From: Macrosoma leucophasiata
Lineage: Eukaryota > Arthropoda > Insecta > Lepidoptera > Hedylidae
Length of the DNA: 64,000 nt
Assembly: GCA_036365455.1 (NCBI GenBank)
Contig: JAWQUS010000030.1
Location: 16,326,001-16,390,000 of the forward strand
Direction of reading: 5' to 3'
Under the pieces are notes generated by a model that saw nothing but the letters and a program-made list of their open reading frames with translations, was not told the origin of the DNA and ran no database searches. Every line of letters starts with the position of its first letter. The stretch's first letter is position 1. Shown piece after piece: positions 53,520 through 63,799 of this stretch. A program made the position numbers and the translations under genes.

Positions 53520-54826
53520 GGGGCCATCCATAAATTACGTCACACGAATTTCGGGACTTTTGGACCCCTCCCCCCGTCCTTGTCACAGGTTGTCACATTT
53601 TTATAAGCCCCCCCTCCTGATGTGACGTCACATATTTTTAAAATTTATTCATGTACTCAAAAATAATCGAGAGAAAACAGCTTTTTCCATTTTTTGCTTA
53701 TTTTTATTAAATAATCTTATAAAATCAACATAAATTCGACACCTAGTGTTATTTCACCCAACTATGTCGAAGGCTACTCATGTCGATGGCTACTCAGGTC
53801 GATTAGATGAAGTGTAGACAGGCACGCCATCTAGTAGTTTGTTGAGGAACTTCGTTGCCATAATCAATAGGTAGAGAACGAAGGACGACGAGGTAGGGAG
53901 TTCTCTTTGGATCAGGACAGTCAATGGTCATGATTCCGTGCCGACAGAGTGCGTTGGTGCAAGGCAAAGCACCAACTATTTTATTAAAGGACTATTTTAA
54001 AACAATCTGGATTACAGATGTTTAACTGATTTAGCTTAATTATTTATATTATAAATTTTGAACTTACTTCACTGTCCTGTGGCTTTACTAGTGCCAATGC
54101 TTTTGATGAAGAAGGATTTTTTGAGAAAAAACTCAAAAGTGTCCCTTTTTTTTTGGTCAATTTTACTTGTAATTCTTTAATTTTTGATTCTGTTTCATCT
54201 TCAATGTTATCATTATTTTTTAACCTTTTCCATAAGGTATTAACTTCGTCTTGTATTACTTGTTTTTTTTTTGTCAGCATAGGCTACACTATAGGCGTCA
54301 AATAATCTACGGTAGAGAATACCTAAATCTATCTTTTTATTCATTTTAAAATAATTTAATGATAAATTAAAAATATTAAAATAAGTATTTAAACTGAGAT
54401 AACTTTGACTGTCACTCGGCAAAAGACAATGGTCAAGTAAACAATAGGAACGTATTGAAGTCACTGCGCCGGCGCATGTGGCAGTACTTGTCGCAGGTCT
54501 CGCTAACAACCGACGCGCGGAACGGTAGAAAAGCGAGCGAGCACTCGCAGACGACTTAAACCTATTTAAACCCTTACCATTCAAAATTCTTGTGAAGTTG
54601 AGTCTCACTCGAATCAATAAATATAGTGAATTATTGATAAATATAGATCAAGTTCGTAGATTTTTAGAGTTTTTTATTCACATCTAGATTTCACGTTTCA
54701 GTATTTTAAATTTTAACATGTGACGTCACAAAACTTTCGACCCCTCCTGTCCCTTGTCACACATTGTCACATTTCGGTGATACCCTCCCTCCCCATTTAC
54801 GTGTGACGTAATTTATGGATGGCCCC
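53520..54826. mobile_element. PIF/Harbinger-like element with TTA target duplication
   Basis: Termini GGGGCCATCCATAAATTACG and its exact inverse. TTA is present on both sides (53517-53519, 54827-54829). G-rich ends and a 3-bp TWA duplication are the hallmarks of PIF/Harbinger. At 54340-54044 on the minus strand a Lys-rich frame starts at MNKKIDLGILYRR. It shifts at an A-run near 54270 and continues as VIQDEVNTLWKRLKNN to LLSFFSKNPSSS, possibly the start of a DNA-binding accessory protein. No DDE transposase is present, so it is non-autonomous. Confidence 0.75.
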
Positions 54827-54864
54827 TTACCATTGAATTAACTTACTTATGGGTATTACAGTAG

Positions 54865-55125
54865 TAGTATCTTCACGCCAGGTCCCTAACGGGGTAGGCA
54901 GAGAGTGTAGAGCGCCAGATATCCCGGTTCTGACAAACCTCTCGTGCCTCCTACCTTCATCATTATCTTCATACATGCACGCCGATTCCTAAGACTATTG
55001 ACCCCACCATCAGACAGAACTCGACCTATTTGGTAAGTCAGTCTTGGTCTTCCTGGGCCTCTGTAACCATCCACATTCGCATTGTATATCTGTTTAGTCA
55101 TTCGCTCATTCTATATTACATTCGG
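54865..55125 (-). mobile_element. RTE-type ORF2 C-terminal fragment
   Basis: The minus-strand frame at 55101-54886 reads TKQIYNANVDGYRGPGRPRL to GYLALYTLCLPR and stop, typical of the end of RTE-type polyproteins. Sister fragments are at 47250 and 63420. Confidence 0.65.
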
Positions 55126-55199
55126 TATTATAGTAATTTTATAATCTGTAAAAGTAGAAAGGTTTTATACTATTAAAGATCATGATATTATTATTATAT

Positions 55200-56425
55200 A
55201 AACACACACAGTATAAAATGCTTTATATGAGTTAAGCGAGGATCTCAAAAGTATAACTGCATGGGCAGATAAAAATAGTTTAGTTTTAAATCCGGCTAAA
55301 ACTAAATATCTAATATTTGGGACAAGAATGCAACTAAGTAAAATGCCTCAGTCACTGAATATATTTTTAAGGGGTGAGGAAATAGTACAAGTCAGAGAAG
55401 CTCGTAACTTGGGACTTATTATAGACACAAATCTAAGATTTGAGAAACATGTAGCTGAAGTAGTACGAAACTGTTTTTATCGCTTAAAAATAATCTACAA
55501 AATACGACCGTACCTGTCCGAGGCACTTCGTATACAACTTACAGAGTCTCTAGTGTTATCGAAATTTAATTATGCCGACACAGTTTATGGCTGCTAGCTC
55601 GCACTCAGAGACTTATACAACGAGTACAAAACGCCTGCGCTCGCTTTTTTAAAATACCACCCAGAGCTCATGTCACACCATTTTTAGTTAAACACTCGCT
55701 GCTTAAAATGAAGACGAGACGGAAGTTTCATTTGGCCTGCCTACTATTTGACATCACAAAGATAAAAAAACCGACATATCTCTATAATAAATTAAAATTG
55801 ACTCACAGCACACGTGAATGTTCTGTCAGACCAAGCGCACGACTGTTATCAATACAACCACATAAATCTGCTTCTTTTAAAGGCTCTTTCCGTTACGCTG
55901 CTTCCAAAATATGCAATAACATACCTCCACCCTTACATCAAATTAATGGTGGCTACAGGTATAAATTAAAACTTCGTAACCATCTGTTAAATACGCAGCG
56001 GAAAGTAGCAAATATAAATCAAGACTTATCTATTATATAATTACAAAAAGAAGTATTATAGATATTATAAAATAAGTAGTACATTATTAATAGTTTAATC
56101 ATAATTATTCTTTGAATTCAGTAGATTACATACTTATACATATATTATAATATAAAAGTAATATATATTTTATTTTAATCTTTTATCTTATTTATTTTTT
56201 ATTTGTATATATAAAAATTAAACGCTATTTAGTTGCAACAATAATTTACCTAGTATACCAATTTTAAAATACCTCTATGGTTTAAATAATACATTTTTGC
56301 AGCTCCGATCTTGATATTCCTGATATCACCCAGTTGGTAGGGGTCCGGTTGAAAATCAGCGCCAGTTTCAATCTGGCAAATGCTGAACCGGCTACCCTTT
56401 TAGTGCTACCGTGAGACACCCCTAA
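55200..56425 (+). pseudogene. CR1-like reverse transcriptase C-terminal remnant
   Basis: Begins near 55230 with a segment encoding ITAWADKNSLVLNPAKTKYL, then VREARNLGLIIDTNLRFEKH and KIIYKIRPYLSEALRIQL, a stop near 55597 and a shifted frame. It ends with RYAASKICNNIPPPLHQ to LLNTQRK (stop 56038). 56290-56425 looks like its 3' UTR. Endonuclease and the catalytic core are absent. Confidence 0.75.
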
Positions 56426-56826
56426 AAAAGAATTATATATATATATGTTTATTTTTCTTTGTATAAATATAATAAGGAATTTTTCTCTGTAATGTTAAGT
56501 ACTGTGTTTTTTTTTTTGTTTTATTTTTTTATGCACATTTTTTTTGGTTTCTTTTTTCTGTGCCTTTTATGTGTCTCAGGTGCATTAAATAAACGTATTT
56601 TCTTTCTTTTCATCTTTTTCTTTACACGTATCACATTAGATAAAATATCATTATCTGTCCAAACACGTCACACAGTAATTATGTCACAATTATTCATCCA
56701 TGCATGCATAAGTACTCACAATCTGCTTCACAAAGGTAGCTTACAAAAAGTGAAAGTCCACACATACATAAGCGACAGTTACATTTTTATGTCGTAGACA
56801 TAATATTTTGTACTGTGTTTGTATGT
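56426..56826. other. T-rich AT DNA, nothing recognised
   Basis: Long T runs. The open frame here is a composition artefact. Confidence 0.5.
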
Positions 56827-56835
56827 GCTTCAATG

Positions 56836-57128
56836 CATTGAGCAACACGAGCCACCGGCCGCGGCGTACTGGAGAGGAGTAGCCATAGCGCTTATTACCG
56901 ATGCAAAACAGTCTGTCATTTTTTGCGGGGGGAAATGCGTGCGACACACACGCACACTACAAAAATCGTTTATTACTACGAAACTCACACCTTGACTTTA
57001 ACAAAATACATAAACAATTTCACGCACACATTTAAACATCTAGGCGACAGGTATAGGCCGATTTGGGCTTGTACTTTGACAGAGGGGAAAGCCTGCATAT
57101 GGCTACCCCCCTCCGGTGTTGCTCTACG
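56836..57128. mobile_element. CATAGAGCAACAC hAT-like MITE
   Basis: Termini CATTGAGCAACACGAGCC and CCGGTGTTGCTCTACG. GCTTCAATG is duplicated on both sides (56827-56835, 57129-57137), one base longer than in the other copies. It is inserted in the opposite orientation to 39384. Confidence 0.8.
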
Positions 57129-57239
57129 GCTTCAATGCATACATTTAGCCTTCGGTAATTACGACGTTAGGTTTGAAGTAATTTATGATTGTTCAGTATC
57201 TACCCGGACGTTGTCGTGGGCGCAGCTAGTGTCAAAGTA

Positions 57240-57350
57240 GTTAAGTTACTCCTCATTACATCAGCTATCTGCCAGTGAAAGTCCCGTCAAAATCGGTCCA
57301 GCCGTTCCCAAGATTAGCCCCGCCAAACAGACAGACAGACAGACAAAAAT
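57240..57350 (+). repeat. Non-LTR 3' end fragment with (CAGA)n
   Basis: GTCAAAATCGGTCCAGCCGT, then a CAGACAGACAGACAGACA run. Noncoding. Confidence 0.55.
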
Positions 57351-57544
57351 TGTAAAAAATGTTGTTTTGGTATATGTACCGTGTATACATTCATATGCAT
57401 TTAGTAAAAAGCTGTTATTTTTATATTACAAACAGACACTCCAATTTTATTTATTTGTATAGATTGGATAGTCACTTTATCGAGCAAAGTGATGTTGTAT
57501 ATTTTGTTTCGTTTATTTATGAGTTCGTATACCGTTACGTTTGT

Positions 57545-57715
57545 AATATCTGTTTTCATTGCTTGTCTCAACGCTGCGTAACGTCATCAAATATTAATGG
57601 CGTATATTTGGGCTATCACGGAAGCTGTGGGTGTAATTGGTCCAATCGTCTTCGTTGTATGACGCACTCGAATTGCCCATGCCGGGGCGGTCTGATTGTG
57701 AATTAGACCTCCTTT
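57545..57715. repeat. Dispersed direct repeat R, copy 1
   Basis: CGTAACGTCATCAAATATTA, GAAGCTGTGGGTGTAATTGG, TCTTCGTTGTATGACGCACT and CGGGGCGGTCTGATTGTGAA all recur at 59145-59315. Class unknown. Confidence 0.7.
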
Positions 57716-57764
57716 TTATTTAGTCGCTGGAGCTAGCTATAAATTGAGGTTCTAATATGGAATT

Positions 57765-57935
57765 TTATGGCCCTGTAATTTCCGACACAGAGGCAAAACA
57801 CTTTAGGCCTCAGTAGTGGTAACGCATCTGCATTTTGACCTAAGTCTTTGTGTGGGTGTCTATAGGCTGCAGTCATCACTTAACATCAAGGTGAACTGCA
57901 TGCTTGTTTGCCACGTATATTACATTAAAAAAAAA
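57765..57935 (+). repeat. Repeat family A, 5'-truncated
   Basis: Starts at TATGGCCCTGTAATTTCCGA and ends TGTTTGCCACGTATATTACA plus an A run. The 5' truncation with an A-rich end is the clearest sign that the family spreads by reverse transcription. Confidence 0.72.
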
Positions 57936-58550
57936 TGATAAATATATCGAGGTGAAGAAATAAAAAAGTTTCATTCATTCATTCATTTCATTCAAGAAAT
58001 TATCCGATTATTTTTAGTATCATTAACGAAAGATATGATCGACGATGTTGATATTCTCAGATTGATTATATTTTTAGTACAAAATAACGACCTAGTCCCT
58101 TCCCTGGCAACCCAGAAATGTCTTATTAGGCAGCGAGGAGTTTTGGCGGGAACGCGGAAAAGAGCTGTGTCGCTGCGTGATATTATTTTCGAAATTTGTG
58201 TATAGTCGCGTTTTTATGTGTAAAAATGGTGGGATTTTTATCATAAAGCATTCGATAATGTTCACGAGTGTATGAAAGTGATATTATGAAGTGAAAAGTG
58301 ATTTTTCGTATTGCCTCCAAAACTTCGCAAATACTCCTAGTAAAGTTCCCATCGCTTTACTGGAGCCATCCCATCATCTCATCATATTCCTCATGGAAGC
58401 ATTTAATCATCGTCATCTTCCATATGGATATTCATTAATTTAAAGAAATGTGAAATTCAATAAGTATACGACTGAAAGACTCTGTATCTATGGTCATGAA
58501 TAAATTATTAAAAAAAAAAAATTATTAGGCAGCAAAATTAAGACTGATAA
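57936..58550. other. Intronic DNA; one E2F-like site
   Basis: TTTTGGCGGGAACG at 58141-58154 matches the general E2F consensus. No gene start was found next to it. The rest is unremarkable. Confidence 0.3.
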
Positions 58551-58554
58551 CAAA

Positions 58555-58820
58555 TTTTACTGGTGGTAGAGCTCCAGTGACGGAGCTCACGGGCGTTGGC
58601 ACCACCGCATTGCCTATGGTAGTGTTCATCACTATCGTGTTCCAGTCAGGTGGTAATGTACGGACCTGTAATTTCCGGTACATAGGTGTAACACCTAATG
58701 CCTCAGGAGTGGCAGCGCATCTGCATTTTGACCTGTGGTCATTGTGTTAGTGTCTATAGGTTGCAGTCATCACTTAAATCAATGTGAACTGCATGCTTGT
58801 TTGCCACTTTCATTACATAA
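58555..58820 (+). repeat. Repeat family A, near full length
   Basis: TTACTGGTGGTAGAGCTCCA to TTGCCACTTTCATTACATAA plus an A run, with a small internal deletion near 58615. Confidence 0.72.
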
Positions 58821-58959
58821 AAAAACGGCGTGTTAAAGGTTTTCTTATACTATATATTATTTAATGTTAACTTGCGTGATTTTTTAGGTGGATATTATCG
58901 GCACCAATATCTATTTCAGAATGTGAACCCTCATTCGATCATTTGAGTGTCTTTTTAAC

Positions 58960-59075
58960 CGACTTCAAAAAAAGAAGGAGGTTCTCAATTCGTCCGGATC
59001 ATTTTTTTTTGTTTAATGTACGTTCAGCGATAATTTGCAAACGCTTGTACTGATTTGGATATTTTTTTTATTGCT
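58960..59075 (+). repeat. Non-LTR 3' end, uninterrupted version of 26600
   Basis: ACCGACTTCAAAAAAAGAAG, GGAGGTTCTCAATTCGTCCG, then TGTACGTTCAGCGATAATTT. Shows the pre-insertion form of the site holding the 5S-type SINE at 26675. Confidence 0.6.
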
Positions 59076-59144
59076 CTTTTTCAGTTCGTCATTGTGTATG
59101 TGTTGTCTTAAATTTGTCCCCTTTCATATATATATTTTCATTGA

Positions 59145-59315
59145 TTGTCTCACCGCATCGTAACGTCATCAAATATTAATGGTGTATAATTGGGCTGTCA
59201 TGGAAGCTGTGGGTGTAGGTAATTGACCCAATCATCTTCGTTGTATGACGCACTCGAATTGCCCGGGGCGGTCTGATTGTGAATAGCGATCTCTTTTATT
59301 TAGTCGCTGGTGGTC
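59145..59315. repeat. Dispersed direct repeat R, copy 2
   Basis: Same orientation as 57545-57715, about 1.6 kb away, with roughly 10 percent divergence and small indels. Confidence 0.7.
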
Positions 59316-59334
59316 GTAATAACGTAGAAAAATG

Positions 59335-59560
59335 GTTTAAACTTAGAAATTAAATAAAAAATGGAAAGAAAAATTTGACTTCGGACAGGAATCAAACCAC
59401 CTTTGTATAACTAGCCCAGCCGCTTTACCACTAAGCTAGTTTGTGGGGCTTCGGTAGCTTAGTGGTAAAGCGGCTGGTGGAAGTAAAATGTTTCTTTCCA
59501 TTTTTTTCTTTGATTTCTATATTCACTCGCATGTGTTATTGCGAAAAATAAAACATAAAA
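59335..59560 (+). mobile_element. Inverted-dimer tRNA-derived SINE
   Basis: Left: AGAAATTAAATAAAAAATGG, GAAAAATTTGACTTCGG and an inverted head (CCAGCCGCTTTACCACTAAG). Right: a partial head (GCTTCGGTAGCTTAGTGGTA), GTTTCTTTCCATTTTTTTC and tail CACTCGCATGTGTTATTGCG. The breakpoint differs from the 7160 and 43275 dimers. Confidence 0.75.
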
Positions 59561-59564
59561 CGTA

Positions 59565-59870
59565 ACTTCACACCTGTAATCCCCGAAGGGGTAGGCAGAG
59601 GTAAATGCATGCATTCAATCATACATGCAAACACCCACGATTCCCCGGTTACGTTTTGGCCCATGTAACAGGTGGCGAGCCTGTTGACATCTCCGGGCAC
59701 ATTACCAAACTTCGAGGTACTGGGAAATTTCCAGAAAATGGAAAAATCCCAATAGAACCAGAGGTAAAGGACTTTACCATTATCTCTGATAACTCCCTAC
59801 CCGGGAATGGAACCCAGAACCTCAGCGTAGTAGTAGTGGCCTGCTACCACTAGGCTACCGAGGCAGTTAC
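59565..59870 (-). mobile_element. tRNA-derived SINE, full, minus strand
   Basis: Plus-strand order: GTAATCCCCGAAGGGGTAGG tail, ATTACCAAACTTCGAGGTAC body, CTACCACTAGGCTACCGAGG head. Reverse of the 42245 copy and close to full length. Confidence 0.78.
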
Positions 59871-59975
59871 AAATAAAACATGGTAATTATATTATTTTAT
59901 TTATTTAAAGAGAACCAACAGCTTTTACAATCTTAATAGCATAGAATCAATTTGAAAACAGAGAGCGGATTATAG

Positions 59976-60009
59976 GTTCCCGCGAATATAAAACTATTTC
60001 GCGGGAAAC
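59976..60009. promoter_or_regulatory. Inverted pair of E2F-like sites
   Basis: TTCCCGCGAA and TTTCGCGGGAAA face each other across 10 bp. Each fits an E2F-type TTTSGCGC-like core, and together they form a stem. No start codon is nearby; the candidate promoter at 60758 is about 750 bp downstream. Confidence 0.35.
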
Positions 60010-60012
60010 TAT

Positions 60013-60757
60013 AATTAGCTCTTATTATGATTATTTGCGACCTTTCCTGTTTTTATATTTATAACCTTGTAATTTATCTTAATTTACCTGTTATAGCAAT
60101 GTATTACATTATACAGATAATCCATATAATAATACCTACCATTCACTCCATTATCACATCCTTAAAATAATTCAAATTAAAATGTCGCATGATTATCCCG
60201 ACCTCAATACAAGAGAACAGTTAGATCGGGCAATGGCCGCGATCCCGTGATGACGCCACAGCTACGTTATTCTGTAAGACGATTCTTACTTCACCGAAGT
60301 GAGATTTCATTGCGAGCTGAGCGGACCAATTAATGACTCCGTTTCGTTCAAGAAATAAATTGTGTTCTTGTTTCAACAATTTATCAAGCGAAAATTTCTG
60401 AATGAGCGAAGTGATACGAAATAACATTCGAATGATTTCTCCATCGCGTCAGGCGTAACGATGTAACAACAAACACGTCGTCTAAATGTGTATTTACTTA
60501 TACCAATTGTTGAACTCATTTTGTTGCCAATTTATTTACGTGTTCGCGCAATGTGGGGGTTGTACTGTTCATCTAGGTTTTGCTCCATTTTCTACAATTC
60601 TTATTGAAATTAAAATAAGGTTAATGAAATTCACATAAGCCACACATTAGGGAGCGTAATAAAGTCATTACGGAATTCGTTTCTTCCAATGCCAATTTTT
60701 TTAATTGTTTGTAACTAGTCCGCTACCCAATGTTTTGCTCAATCTCTTTGATGATTG
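60013..60757. other. Region upstream of the candidate promoter
   Basis: 60221-60427 has a 68-codon minus-strand frame of unknown type with GATCCCGTGATGACG and AAGTGAGATTTC stretches. No known family. Confidence 0.3.
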
Positions 60758-60788
60758 TATATAAACCGTCTTGCCAAAAGAGTCAGTT
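60758..60788 (+). promoter_or_regulatory. Candidate core promoter: TATA box and initiator
   Basis: TATATAAA at 60758-60765 and an arthropod-type initiator TCAGTT at 60783-60788 (putative +1 A at 60785, 27 bases from the first T of the TATA box). Spacing and motifs are good for insect polymerase II promoters. Confidence 0.5.
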
Positions 60789-61918
60789 TCGCTTGACCAT
60801 TTTCACTCATTCACTCCTTCGAAAGCGATTTCGATTCGCGTTTGTTAACGTAGGCGCGTGAACTCACTTCACTATGTTGGAGCGATTTGTGTGTTATGGA
60901 ATAAGCTAGTTTTTAAAATTAAGATCCGGTGTACACTCGATATGATTACCAAGAATAATTGACTCTGGCTCAGTTGCAGCAAGCTGTTGTGAAGTATATT
61001 CGCGTGTTATTTAAGCGAGAAAAGATCACGGTAAGGTTTCTTCAAACATGTAAAATGATGATGATGTTTAAAAATTGTAACTCATAAGGTAAATGTGTAA
61101 CTCATCAAAGTAAAATCGGAGGTTTCAATCCAGACGCGTTGCCACTCCTGAAATCCGTACATCCTTTGCTTCTGTGTAAGAAATTAAAATGGCCACCCTG
61201 TTTAATAATCCTCTTGTTCATTGATAGATTGGACGAGAACACATTTGCAGAAGTTCGAAGAAAAGAAAATGATGTTGGTTGATAAAATGTAAGGCAGAGC
61301 AATATTTTTATATGTTGACGAGCTAACTAGATTTTTCAGAATACGGAATTATCGTGCGTCGGCGGAACATGACGACTCCACCGCCCACTATCGAAAGTAT
61401 TATCTTCTGGTGGAAGCGATTTCTTCCGCTATTGCAGTCAATCATCCGAACAATAGTAACCGGGTAGTAAGAGCAACAACGCAAGATGGACAGCAGCGTG
61501 CTGCGATAAAACTACCGACACTGCGATCGCCAATGCCAAGCGTGGCGATTATGGCATATCCCTCCTGGAGGCTCTGGTCCAGGAGTGAACGACTTTCGTT
61601 GATTTACACGATTTGACGTAAAGTGTTAGCTCCTTGAAGTAATGCGATGGTGACTTCGCCCTTGATTGACGATCCCGACCCGTGGTACAACTGCGATGTC
61701 CAACTAGTTATACTACGGAGAAGTAAAGTTACCCATAGTTCAACTGGTAGTTCTATGGGGAAATATCTTTACCAATGGTTCAACTCGAGTGAGTAGTGCT
61801 TTCCTTGGTCCAACTAGTTGTACTACTGGGAATTGAATGTATCTATCTATGGAACAACTGATAATAAACAGGAAAAGGTTATGTATCAATGCTGCCCTTG
61901 AGTTCTTACTGCAATAAA
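60785..61918 (+). ncRNA. Candidate two-exon noncoding transcript
   Basis: From the initiator at 60785 a first exon could run to 61031 (CACG|GTAAGG). The second could start at 61340 after ATTTTTCAG and end near AATAAA signals at 61863-61868 and 61913-61918. The longest second-exon frame (61410-61616, 68 codons) is unlike any protein I know. A decayed repeat A lies in the intron (61080-61200). The unit sits downstream of the aPKC PB1 exons on the same strand, so it might instead be an internal aPKC promoter or an alternative first exon. Confidence 0.3.
61690..61875 (+). repeat. Degenerate 40-bp tandem repeat
   Basis: Four or five units: TGTCCAACTAGTTATACTAC, ATAGTTCAACTGGTAGTTCT, ATGGTTCAACTCGAG, GGTCCAACTAGTTGTACTAC and GGAACAACTGATAA, each followed by a GGGAA- or GGAGAA-like word. 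It is within the possible 3' part of the candidate transcript. Confidence 0.55.
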
Positions 61919-62875
61919 AGTTAATTCGTAATTATTGCAATAAAAGTGAATTCGTAAATATTATTTTATTCACCGCTAAACAAATATGTTAATATTCAGA
62001 AGAAATTAACATTTTGTCTACGTTTAATTCTGCGCGATATATTTCGCTACGCCTACATGTTGTGATGATGCTTAACTAATTCATATATTTCAAGTGCTCC
62101 TTTCATATTTAAGATGTTTTGGTACAATCTACCGTTGGCTCGACGTGTGTTTATTTTACGTCTGGGTTGCTTGTGTAATTAAATGAGTGCTTGGAGTTCT
62201 TAAAATCTTTAGATCAGTATTATACAGATAATGTTATCAAATTATTTCATTAATCATCGACTATTTCTAATGTTGTGAAGTGGCAAATTAAAATTAAATT
62301 ATTACTTGTACTTTTAAATTCGAAGTCTAAAAATTAAAAAAAAATACTGTAAATACTTAGTTCTGCGTCTATCGATTATATATAAAGCAAATAATGTATC
62401 TATAGACACAGGAAAATCTATAAGAAATCTCTGGTTTAAAGGTAACAGGCAATTTCTCAATTGCACGAAAGCGTCTGCGCGCGAGTCAGGCTCGCGTTTA
62501 TCCGGTTTTTTTAAATCTTATTTCCGACTCTAGTGTTTCGATTGCACTTTCGTTATCCGAGTTGGACAGTAAAACGCAAATCAAACACCCGAAGGGGACA
62601 AGTGTATGCGATTGAATGGACGATAATAAACGACTTAGGTAATAATTCGAACAACAACCAGTAAACAAACTTGGATCTACCGGTACTTTCTCTCGTATAC
62701 TCACCGAATGGAAATGGACTCTATTGTGATGTGTTAAAGTGTATTGAAGTTGAACGTTTTTATGCACATCGAGCACAAAGAACTCCAGGGGAGTCCCCCC
62801 AATCATTAAGTACTTTTATGTTACCAGATTTTTTTTGTTGGCATATTAAATTAAATGAATTTCAATATTGGTACT
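61919..62875. other. AT-rich, nothing recognised
   Basis: No coding frame or repeat match seen. Confidence 0.45.
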
Positions 62876-62883
62876 GTCAACAC

Positions 62884-63129
62884 CATAGAGCAACACGGGC
62901 CACCGGCCGCGGCGGACTGGAGGGGAGAAGCCATAGCGTTTATTACCGATGCAAAACAGTCTGTCATTTCTTGCGGGGGGTAATGCGTGCGAAACTCACA
63001 CCTTGACTAACAAAATACAGAGACAATTTCACGCACACATTTTAACATCTAGGCGACAAGTATAGGCCCATTTGGGCTTGTACTTTGACTATGGGGCATA
63101 TGGCTACTCCCCTCCGGTGTTGCTCTATG
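62884..63129. mobile_element. CATAGAGCAACAC hAT-like MITE
   Basis: Termini CATAGAGCAACACGGGCC and GGTGTTGCTCTATG. Flanks GTCAACAC (62876-62883) and GTCAACAT (63130-63137). The interior is shortened relative to 56836. Confidence 0.85.
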
Positions 63130-63159
63130 GTCAACATGCACAAATAAGGTTTTTTTTGT

Positions 63160-63350
63160 TACGGTGGTGGCAAACAAAGATGCTGTTCACATTAATAGGC
63201 ATCAGATCAGAGGCATAGAAACCAAACTCTGGGCTACTATTACGATTTCTTCAAAAAACCCAATAATTTATTTGACTGACCTAGAGATCAAAGCCTCGGA
63301 TTCAGTATCGCGTTTGCGACCACTTGACCAAGGAGGCAGTCGAGAAATTT
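63160..63350 (-). repeat. SINE-like tRNA-type head and repeat A remnant
   Basis: 63165-63200 is a repeat A end (GGTGGCAAACAAAGATGCTG). On the minus strand 63345-63300 reads CTGCCTCCTTGGTCAAGTGG, a tRNA-like head with A-box spacing. The body has GTTTTTTGAAGAAATCGTAA. Confidence 0.45.
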
Positions 63351-63419
63351 TGAATAACTTACAGCCTTGCACGTTGTGAAGTGTAGTCGTGCGAAGCTGC
63401 AATTGTAAAATTTTGGTAA

Positions 63420-63720
63420 TTATTCTCACGCCAGATCCTTTACGGAGTAGCCTGAGAGCGTGGAGCGCCAAATATTGCGGTTCTTGCATACTTCTTGTGC
63501 CTCTTCTAGATTCATCACTCTCTTCATTCATTCAGGTCGATTCCGAAAGATCCTCACTCACCTCCGGACCTCTGCACTGACACTGACTCACTCCGCACTG
63601 ACCTTACTTTCGGATTGTACACTACCTCCTATTTGGTCAAGATAGGTCGGTCATGGTCTTCTTGGGACGCCCATCCATCCATGGGACATCCATCTTCATT
63701 CGCGTTGTTTATCTGATATG
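63420..63720 (-). mobile_element. RTE-type ORF2 C-terminal fragment
   Basis: The minus strand includes GCGCTCCACGCTCTCAGGCT and GACCATGACCGACCTATCTT, the same region as 54865-55125. The 63531-63268 frame is frameshifted. Confidence 0.55.
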
Positions 63721-63799
63721 TGATTCCTTCATTCCACATTCCTTCTCAATGCCTGAATCATCGGAGCATGCCTTTTTTTTTCATTTTAACACATAAGTA

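Noticed and set aside
61410..61616. A 68-codon protein as product of the candidate transcript
   Set aside because: No similarity to any family I know and weak codon pattern; a noncoding reading was preferred.
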